Assembly: GCA_002350725.1 (NCBI GenBank)
Contig: DEFJ01000029.1
Span: forward strand, 1 to 64,000
Direction: 5' to 3'
Source: Cyanobacteria bacterium UBA2855
GTDB lineage: Bacteria > Cyanobacteriota > Vampirovibrionia > Gastranaerophilales > Gastranaerophilaceae
DNA length: 64,000 nucleotides
Under the pieces are notes generated by a model, which worked only from the letters and a program-made list of their open reading frames with translations, was not told the DNA's origin and searched no databases. The position numbers and the translations under genes are program-made. Position 1 is the first letter of the stretch, and each line of letters begins with the position of its first letter. Of the stretch, positions 58,267-64,000 are shown in pieces.

Positions 58267-59070
58267 ATGTCAAGAAAACCAATTATCGCAGGAAACTGGA
58301 AAATGAACCTTGTAAAATCTGAAGCTAAAGATTTATATGAAGGTATTAAAAATTTTGTAAAAGATTATACAGCAGTTGAATTGCCTACAGTTGTAATTGC
58401 GCCTGTATTTACTTCTTTAAGTGTTGTTGAATCAATTCCTTGCAGTTGTGGTTGCGGCGGAAACAAAATTTCTATCGCAGCTCAAAATTGTCACTGGGAA
58501 TCTTCAGGAGCATACACAGGTGAAATTTCTGTTGAAATGGCAAAAGATGCAGGTTGTGATTATATTATTATCGGTCACTCTGAAAGAAGACAATATTTCT
58601 CAGAAACTGATGAAATGATAAATAAAAAAGCAAAAGCTATATTAGCAGGCGGATTAATTCCTATTATTTGCTGTGGTGAATCTTTGGAACAAAGAGAAGC
58701 AGGGGAAACTGATTCTTGGATTGCGGGTCAAATAAGAGCAGCTTTATCAGGAATTTCCTCAGAAGATGTTGCAAAATCAGTTATCGCATACGAACCAATT
58801 TGGGCAATCGGTACGGGCAAATCTTGTGATGCTGACGAAGCTAACAGAGTAATCAAAATGATTAGAAGTGTTGTATCAGAAATTGCAGGTTCTTCTGCTG
58901 CTGATTCTATCAGAATTTTGTACGGCGGTTCTGTAAAACCTTCTACAATCGAAGAACAAATGTCAAAATCTGATATTGATGGTGCATTGATTGGCGGCGC
59001 ATCATTAAAAGCAGACAGCTTTAATGATATTATTGCAAAAACAATGAAAGTTGCTGTTGCAAGTGTTTAA
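58267..59070 (+). CDS. tpiA: Triosephosphate isomerase
   Basis: The 267-residue enzyme interconverts dihydroxyacetone phosphate and glyceraldehyde 3-phosphate. Substrate Lys in GNWKMN (about 12), catalytic His in IIGHSERR (about 103), catalytic Glu in AYEPIWAIGTGK (about 175) and LYGGSVKP (about 220) are intact. The protein is 10-15 residues longer than usual because of the Cys-rich insertion PCSCGCGGN (about 59-67) after the second strand, a feature I do not know from standard TIM sequences. Confidence 0.95.
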   Translation: MSRKPIIAGNWKMNLVKSEAKDLYEGIKNFVKDYTAVELPTVVIAPVFTSLSVVESIPCSCGCGGNKISIAAQNCHWESSGAYTGEISVEMAKDAGCDYIIIGHSERRQYFSETDEMINKKAKAILAGGLIPIICCGESLEQREAGETDSWIAGQIRAALSGISSEDVAKSVIAYEPIWAIGTGKSCDADEANRVIKMIRSVVSEIAGSSAADSIRILYGGSVKPSTIEEQMSKSDIDGALIGGASLKADSFNDIIAKTMKVAVASV

Positions 59071-59092
59071 TCGATGTACAAAATAAATTATC

Positions 59093-59123
59093 AAAAACCG
59101 AGATATTATATCTCGGTTTTTTT
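59093..59123 (+). terminator. Intrinsic terminator of tpiA
   Basis: ACCGAGATA / TATCTCGGT with a TTA loop followed by a run of seven T. Confidence 0.95.
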
Positions 59124-59269
59124 GTGAATGTAAAACATTAATTTTGCATAAATTTATACCATATATAATAAAATAAAACACTGAAAAAATAATTACATAA
59201 GAAAAATAATATTTTTTAAAATTTGGAAACCTCATAAAAAATTTGTATCACAAAATCAAAGGAGAAAAA

Positions 59270-59770
59270 ATGACCAATATAGATAAACTAAAAGAAAAAT
59301 TAACAGCTCAAAGATTAAGAAACGAGATTGATGGAGCTTTCAAATAATATGGAGAAGATTTTTACGATATAAATCCTGAAAAATGTGAAAACATTATTGC
59401 CGCAAAAACAATAGTGAAAATGCGAAATGGTGAATTAATTAATCATCCTGATGATAAAAGAAAATATAAAGGTTTAATAGAACATTTAACAAAGAAAAAT
59501 GTTATAGATGATGATAAATTGAAAAAAGGGACAACAACCGGACAAGCGGCACCGATAAGTAATCCATCCCCATACAAATATTCAAGTGTACCTAAGCCAA
59601 AATCAGAACCGCCAAAAAATTTTTCTGATATTTTAAGACAAAAGTTCAAATCCATAAAATCAGAAAACAATCAAAAACTCAGCAGAATATTTAAGTCAAA
59701 TCAAAATCAAAAGAGCGGTAACGGGCATTGGGTTACAATGAACGGTGCGCACGTGTTTATTGAAGATTAA
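59270..59770 (+). pseudogene. Small gene interrupted by one in-frame TAA
   Basis: From the ATG at 59270, preceded by AAAGGAG, the frame codes for 25 residues, meets TAA at 59345-59347, then continues open in the same frame for 140 codons to the true stop at 59770. CAA to TAA, a single change, would restore a protein of about 166 residues (GAFK-[Q]-YGEDFYD). The downstream part has a Lys/Asp-rich helix, a Pro-rich linker and a C-terminal GHWVTMNGAHVFIED, a motif also seen in some phage-associated proteins. It is probably a recent pseudogene; restart at GTG 59414 would give 118 residues. Confidence 0.7.
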
Positions 59771-59778
59771 ATAATATC

Positions 59779-59817
59779 AAAACCCAACCTTCGATTAATA
59801 TAGAAGGTTGGGTTTTG
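59779..59817. terminator. Bidirectional terminator
   Basis: AAAACCCAACCTTC pairs with GAAGGTTGGGTTTT around a 10-nt loop. It lies between the broken gene and the convergent secF and can act both ways. Confidence 0.88.
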
Positions 59818-59832
59818 TAAAAAGTATATTTT

Positions 59833-60810
59833 TTATACTGCAGGTTTTGCCTTTGGTGTTTTGTCTTCCCATATTGATACGAGTACCGTACAGAAGAATA
59901 TACTTGACCAGGTTCCGACAACTACACCGACTATCATTGCCAAAACGAAATCTTTTGTGGTTACTCCGCCAAAGAAATACAAAGCCAACAATGTAATCAA
60001 TGTGGAGAATGATGTATTAATACTTCTTGTTAGTGTCTGATTAACCGAAGCATTTACGATTTCTCCAAAAGACATTTTCTTTGAATAATATCTTAAATTT
60101 TCTCTTATACGGTCAAAAGTAACTATGGTATCGTTGATTGAAAAACCGATAAGCGTAAGAATAGCTGTGATAAACAAGCTGTCAACTTCTACTCCGAAGA
60201 ATATACCGAGAAGAGCAAAAACTCCGCATACAAACAATGTATCATGTACAAGTCCCAGTATTGCCGCTAATGCGTATGTGAATTTGAATCTGATAGTCAA
60301 ATAAATTACCATACCTAAAATTGCTATAGCTAATGCCATAATAGATTTTTTGAATAATTCATTCCCTAATGTCGGACCAACCGATGATACAGACATTAAT
60401 TCCGCTTTTGGATGGCTTTTCATAATTACATCCGTAATTTTGTTTTCGGTATCAGTATCTTCACTTATAAATTTTGTTCTTATAGATACGATATTTTTAA
60501 TATTAGTGTTGTTATCTTTACTTTCTGCGTTAGCGTGAATAATTTGGATAACAGGATTTTCTATGCCAGCTTTTTCTAAGCTGCTTCTTAAGCTTGCTAA
60601 TCCTGTATTTGAAATATCCTCTTGTACACCGTACTGTAAAATTGTACCGCCGGTATAGTCAATACCTACTTTCAACGGTGAATGATTTTTAATTCCGCCG
60701 TATATGAGCCCTAAGACTCCGGGCAGAAGTAATATTGCCGTAACGCAAAGCCATACGAATTTATACTTTACGATATTTATTATGTTTCTTGATGTTATCT
60801 CATTTGCCAT
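59833..60810 (-). CDS. secF: Protein translocase subunit SecF
   Basis: The 325-residue membrane protein helps SecYEG by pulling translocated chains with proton motive force. The N-terminal helix (about 15-35), the periplasmic domain beginning VGIDYTGGTILQYGV and five C-terminal helices with LIGFSINDTIVTFDRIREN are all present. It follows secD by 19 nt. Confidence 0.94.
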   Translation of the reverse strand: MANEITSRNIINIVKYKFVWLCVTAILLLPGVLGLIYGGIKNHSPLKVGIDYTGGTILQYGVQEDISNTGLASLRSSLEKAGIENPVIQIIHANAESKDNNTNIKNIVSIRTKFISEDTDTENKITDVIMKSHPKAELMSVSSVGPTLGNELFKKSIMALAIAILGMVIYLTIRFKFTYALAAILGLVHDTLFVCGVFALLGIFFGVEVDSLFITAILTLIGFSINDTIVTFDRIRENLRYYSKKMSFGEIVNASVNQTLTRSINTSFSTLITLLALYFFGGVTTKDFVLAMIVGVVVGTWSSIFFCTVLVSIWEDKTPKAKPAV

Positions 60811-60829
60811 TTTAATTACCTCTTATTCC

Positions 60830-62140
60830 TTAGTCCAAAATACCAAAACGTGCATTTTCGCGTTTTGTTTCTGTTGCTTGATATCCTTGACCGATTTCGG
60901 ATGCTTTTAATCCGAACAGTGCAGGATATTTAAGTTCGCCTGCTCCAAATATTAAGTGCATAAAGTTCTTTGTTATGGTTATTGCACTAAACATTGAGAT
61001 AATAACACCCATTGCAAGTGTTAATGCGAATCCTCTAACGATACTTGAACCGAAATAATACAAAATTAAACAAGCAATAATTGTTGTCATATTTGAGTCG
61101 AGAATACTCGTCCAAGCTCTGTCAAAACCTGAATTAATTGCCGTAAATAAATTTCTTCCGGCTCTTAATTCCTCTTTCATTCTTTCAAAAATCAAAATGT
61201 TAGCATCTACCGCCATACCTATTGAAAGGATAAAACCTGCAATACCAGCCAGTGTTAAGGTTACAGGAATAGCCTTAAATAATGCAAACAACATTAAACT
61301 GTATAATACAAGAGCTATATCGGCGATTAAACCCGGAGCTCTGTATATAAACAACATAAACAGCATTACAAAGCCTAATCCGACCATACCTGCAAATTTC
61401 GATTTTGCGATACTGTCAGCACCTAATGTTGCACCAACTGTATTTTCTTCAACAATCTTAGCCGGAACAGGCAATGCACCTGCATTTAACAGGTTAACCA
61501 TTTCTTGAGCTTCTTCTTGTGAAAATCCGCTTTCGCCGCCTCCTGATATGACGCATTTGCCGCCATATATTGCTTCATTTACTCTAGGTGCGGATTGCAA
61601 TTCCCCGTTGAAGAATATTGCCATTTCCTGACCTACAAGATTTTTTGTTAATTCTGCGAATTTCTTAGAGCCTTCGGCATTAAATTCCAAAGATACAATC
61701 CATTGTCCTGCAGAGTCTGTTGTTAAGGTTGATTTTGTCAAATCACGACCTGTTAAATCTGCATCAAGCCAAATTCTTTCACCGTTTGCTCCAACACCCG
61801 GTTTTTTAAACTCTAATTGTGCAGTTTCTCCGATATACGTTTTTGCTTTTTGTAAATCGGTTTCTCCCGGAATTTCTACCAATAATCTTTTGTCACCAAC
61901 TCTTTGTACAATAGTTTCTGATACTCCGAGTTTGTTTACACGATTTTCTATTGAAAATTGTAATGTATCCATTACTTCGTCTGTAATTTGCGGAATTGCT
62001 TTTGTTGTTTGAGCTTCAAGAACAAGCCTTGATCCGCCGGCAAGGTCAAGTCCTAATTTTGTAGGCTTAGTAACAATAACAAATATAGCTGCTATTGCTA
62101 TTAAAACTATTGCCCAAAACATGATAATTCTGTTTTTCAC
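60830..62140 (-). CDS. secD: Protein translocase subunit SecD
   Basis: The 436-residue SecD has an N-terminal helix (about 5-25), the LGLDLAGGSRLVLEA motif (about 29), a periplasmic P1 domain, and six helices with LSIGMAVDANILIFERMKEE (about 310-329) holding the conserved Asp. The start is GTG with AAGGGGAAT upstream. It is slightly short compared with E. coli SecD because P1 is smaller, as in most non-proteobacterial forms. Confidence 0.94.
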   Translation of the reverse strand: MKNRIIMFWAIVLIAIAAIFVIVTKPTKLGLDLAGGSRLVLEAQTTKAIPQITDEVMDTLQFSIENRVNKLGVSETIVQRVGDKRLLVEIPGETDLQKAKTYIGETAQLEFKKPGVGANGERIWLDADLTGRDLTKSTLTTDSAGQWIVSLEFNAEGSKKFAELTKNLVGQEMAIFFNGELQSAPRVNEAIYGGKCVISGGGESGFSQEEAQEMVNLLNAGALPVPAKIVEENTVGATLGADSIAKSKFAGMVGLGFVMLFMLFIYRAPGLIADIALVLYSLMLFALFKAIPVTLTLAGIAGFILSIGMAVDANILIFERMKEELRAGRNLFTAINSGFDRAWTSILDSNMTTIIACLILYYFGSSIVRGFALTLAMGVIISMFSAITITKNFMHLIFGAGELKYPALFGLKASEIGQGYQATETKRENARFGILD

Positions 62141-62195
62141 TTTTATTCCCCTTATTAAATGTATTCATTATATTTAAGTTTTAGTTTGTATTCGA

Positions 62196-63104
62196 TTATC
62201 CCATGGGATTATACGATACGGTATATTTGTCTGTTACTTCAAACAGAGCTTCTTTTTCGTCTGCTGTTAATTCTACCAGCGGACGACGAACGTAATCTTC
62301 AATTATTCCAAGATGTGCCAATGCAGCTTTTATCGGGCAAGGATTAGGTGCCATGAATAATTTTTTCATTATCGGATATAATTTTCTGTGCATATTTAAT
62401 GCGGCTTTTATATCACCTGTTTTATAGTTTCTAATCATAGATTTCATATCCAGACCTACAATATGAGATGCAACAGATACAACTCCATATGCGCCCAAAG
62501 AAAGCATAGGAAGAGTCAAACTGTCATCGCCCGAATATATCGCAAAATCTTCAGGGCAAAGCATTTTCATTTCTGTAATTGCATCCATATCAGCATAACT
62601 TTGTTTTATCCCTGTAATATTTGAGTATTTTTCAGCAAGTTTTGCAACGGTTTTAGGTTGCATATTAACGCCTGTCCTGCCGGGAATATTATAAATAATT
62701 ATCGGCAAACTTGTAGCTTCAGCGATTGCTGAAAAATGCGCAATCATACCGTCTTGAGAAGGTTTGTTGTAATATGGAACAACTGATAAAATCCCGTCAA
62801 CTTCTTCTTTTTCTGCCCATTTTGCAGAACGAATGGCCGTTTCTGTTGAATTTGAACCTGCATTCATAATTACTTTAGCTCGGTTGCGGTTTGCACGTTT
62901 AATTGTACTAAGGAGTTCAAATTCTTCTTCGTGAGTAAGGGTAGGACCTTCTCCTGTAGTTCCTGCAACCAAAAGTGCATCAGTACCGTTTTTGACAAGA
63001 TAATCCGTTAACTCTTCGGCTTTGTTAAAATCAATTTCCCTTTTTGAATTGAATGGGGTTACCATAGCCGTAATAATTTCACCTGCATCAAATCTGATTG
63101 CCAT
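62196..63104 (-). CDS. dapA: 4-hydroxy-tetrahydrodipicolinate synthase
   Basis: The 302-residue enzyme condenses pyruvate and aspartate semialdehyde on the way to meso-diaminopimelate and lysine. It has AGTTGEGPTL (about 43), catalytic Tyr in IIYNIPGRTGVN (about 135) and Schiff-base Lys in TGIKQS (about 163). The start at 63104 is chosen because MAIRFDAGEIITAMVTPF is the normal N-terminus and AGAGGT lies upstream; the frame is open for 36 additional, unrelated codons. It is followed by secD after 55 nt on the same strand. Confidence 0.94.
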   Translation of the reverse strand: MAIRFDAGEIITAMVTPFNSKREIDFNKAEELTDYLVKNGTDALLVAGTTGEGPTLTHEEEFELLSTIKRANRNRAKVIMNAGSNSTETAIRSAKWAEKEEVDGILSVVPYYNKPSQDGMIAHFSAIAEATSLPIIIYNIPGRTGVNMQPKTVAKLAEKYSNITGIKQSYADMDAITEMKMLCPEDFAIYSGDDSLTLPMLSLGAYGVVSVASHIVGLDMKSMIRNYKTGDIKAALNMHRKLYPIMKKLFMAPNPCPIKAALAHLGIIEDYVRRPLVELTADEKEALFEVTDKYTVSYNPMG

Positions 63105-63250
63105 ATAATTAATACCTCTTTCCCTTATCAACATTATCGGAGTGGAACAGATTATAAAAATTCGTTTATATAACCCAAAAATCCAATACCGTACAAAACA
63201 ATTATACAACAAAAACTAAAAACAAACTCCCAATTATTAATTTTCATTTA

Positions 63251-63296
63251 CATAAAAAAATATTATCCTCACAACGTGCCGATAATATTTTTTATG
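63251..63296 (-). terminator. Intrinsic terminator of the LeuA-like gene
   Basis: CATAAAAAAATATTAT pairs with ATAATATTTTTTATG around a 15-nt loop, giving a U-rich 3' end on the minus strand 11 nt beyond the stop codon. Confidence 0.75.
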
Positions 63297-63306
63297 TAAT
63301 TAAAAA

Positions 63307-64000
63307 CTATACGATGTGGTGAGGTTGGGTCAGAATTTTTGCATCTACACGTTCTTTTATTGCACCTTGCGGTTCGTAGTATGGTGATACAGTCATTATT
63401 TGCGCTGCAATATCAGGATAATAATATATGAATTTTAATTCGCTGGATGTTAATGGCTTTTGCGTGTGTACGTTTGCATAACGTGCAAGTTCCAATATAT
63501 TTCTTGCTTCGTGTTCATCCTTAAATTCTATTTCAAGGTTATCGTATACATTGCGGAATCCTTTAATGCCGCCGTACTCGCCGGTCGTAATCATTCGTCC
63601 TGTTTCAATAATCTCAGGCTCTCCTCTGCCTAATTCCTCATAATCATATAATTCGTAATTCCTTCTGTCTTTGAGTGCTCCGTCTGCATGAATACCTGAT
63701 TCATGGGCAAAAGCATTATCTCCAACGGCAGGCTGATTCATAGGTATTGGGACTCCAAAGGCATACGCAGTGTATTTTGCAAGCTGCCATGCTTTACTTA
63801 AGTCAATATTAGAATCAATATGATATTTGTGACTGAAGCCTGCTGATTTCAGTATCGCAAGTAAACAAGATACTAAATCCGCATTACCGGCTCTTTCTCC
63901 CATTCCGTTGATTGCTGTGTTTATATATGCGTCAACTCCTGCATCAATTGCTGCCTTTGCGCCCATAACAGAACAAGCTACTGCCATTCCTAAATCGTTG
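63307..64000 (-). CDS. 2-isopropylmalate / homocitrate synthase-type enzyme, 5' part outside the window
   Basis: The window holds the last 230 or so residues. The segment begins in the HxHNDLG motif (NDLGMAVACS) that ligates the metal in DRE-TIM aldolases, and continues with NTAINGMGERAGNADL (about 30 residues later), then FAHESGIHADGALKD. The region after this is too short for a full leucine-feedback domain like that of LeuA, so a homocitrate synthase, citramalate synthase or short IPMS is possible. It forms C-C bonds from acetyl-CoA and a 2-oxoacid. The upstream end cannot be seen. Confidence 0.82.
   Translation of the reverse strand, partial: NDLGMAVACSVMGAKAAIDAGVDAYINTAINGMGERAGNADLVSCLLAILKSAGFSHKYHIDSNIDLSKAWQLAKYTAYAFGVPIPMNQPAVGDNAFAHESGIHADGALKDRRNYELYDYEELGRGEPEIIETGRMITTGEYGGIKGFRNVYDNLEIEFKDEHEARNILELARYANVHTQKPLTSSELKFIYYYPDIAAQIMTVSPYYEPQGAIKERVDAKILTQPHHIV

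Noticed and set aside
1..64000. CRISPR array, insertion sequence, prophage or integrated element
   Set aside because: No regularly spaced repeats, transposase, integrase or phage structural genes were found; the single phage-like motif at 59.7 kb is not enough.

Overview
The window is a 64 kb stretch of a low-GC (roughly one third G+C) bacterial chromosome with standard stop codons and about 63 protein genes, one tRNA gene, and no phage, insertion sequence or CRISPR array that I can support. The gene content points to a non-photosynthetic relative of the Cyanobacteria, most likely the gut Melainabacteria (class Vampirovibrionia, order Gastranaerophilales). The evidence is a diderm envelope (an exported SLH-domain protein, an AMIN-domain amidase, ExbB/ExbD/TonB), DOXP isoprenoid synthesis (ispE), anaerobic flavin electron transfer (an NfnA-like subunit with EtfBA), ATP-type PEP carboxykinase, and many lineage-specific membrane proteins. 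The placement is inference; nothing in the window is a diagnostic marker.

Layout. 0.2-8.1 kb: SLH protein, acyl-CoA synthetase, a large TPR protein, and an amidase-murI cell-wall pair in which murI appears to start at ATT. 8.2-16.6 kb: three orphan membrane proteins, an alanine/sodium symporter with a family 4 uracil-DNA glycosylase, an exported helical protein and an oversized phosphohexomutase. 16.8-21.7 kb: a flotillin/NfeD pair, tandem PlsC-type acyltransferases and a Pro-rich HEAT-like protein. 21.9-28.3 kb: a lone transketolase C-terminal half, ftsE-ftsX, a degenerate receiver protein, an isochorismatase-fold hydrolase and a lytic transglycosylase. 28.4-33.8 kb: cupin, ribF, pckA, an isolated rplF-rplR pair and an M20 peptidase. 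34-41 kb: NfnA-like/Cys-rich/etfB/etfA operon, ilvC, an HD-domain protein and rqcH. 41-50 kb: small orphan genes, a glutamate-cysteine ligase, ksgA-ispE, tRNA-Gln, a candidate small RNA, a Tyr-rich exported protein, a MenA-like prenyltransferase and a 700-residue repeat membrane protein. 50-64 kb: an Fe-S CCG-domain protein, the exbD-exbD-exbB-tonB cluster with two exported beta-domain proteins, a putative metalloprotease, tdk, a TrmB-like regulator next to tpiA, a gene broken by an in-frame stop, secD-secF, dapA and the end of a LeuA/homocitrate-synthase-type gene.

How it works together. Envelope biogenesis dominates: peptidoglycan precursor supply (murI, dapA), remodelling (amidase, lytic transglycosylase, ftsEX), phospholipid acylation (two plsC, acyl-CoA synthetase), protein export (secDF), membrane organisation (flotillin/NfeD) and energy transduction to the outer membrane (ExbBD/TonB). 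Central metabolism is represented by tpiA, pckA, phosphohexomutase and a transketolase half.

Expression signals are unusually readable. Many genes have a near-consensus sigma-70 promoter with 16-18 nt spacing. At least eight genes have the -10 hexamer 6-7 nt from the start codon and no Shine-Dalgarno sequence, which predicts leaderless mRNAs. Intrinsic terminators are common, yet six convergent gene pairs abut with no terminator. Other items that deserve attention are a 123-nt terminator-ended non-coding transcript candidate, a TAGTGT-N7-ACACTA operator found at two distant genes, a branched structured element at 1.6 kb, and the displaced rplF-rplR pair.
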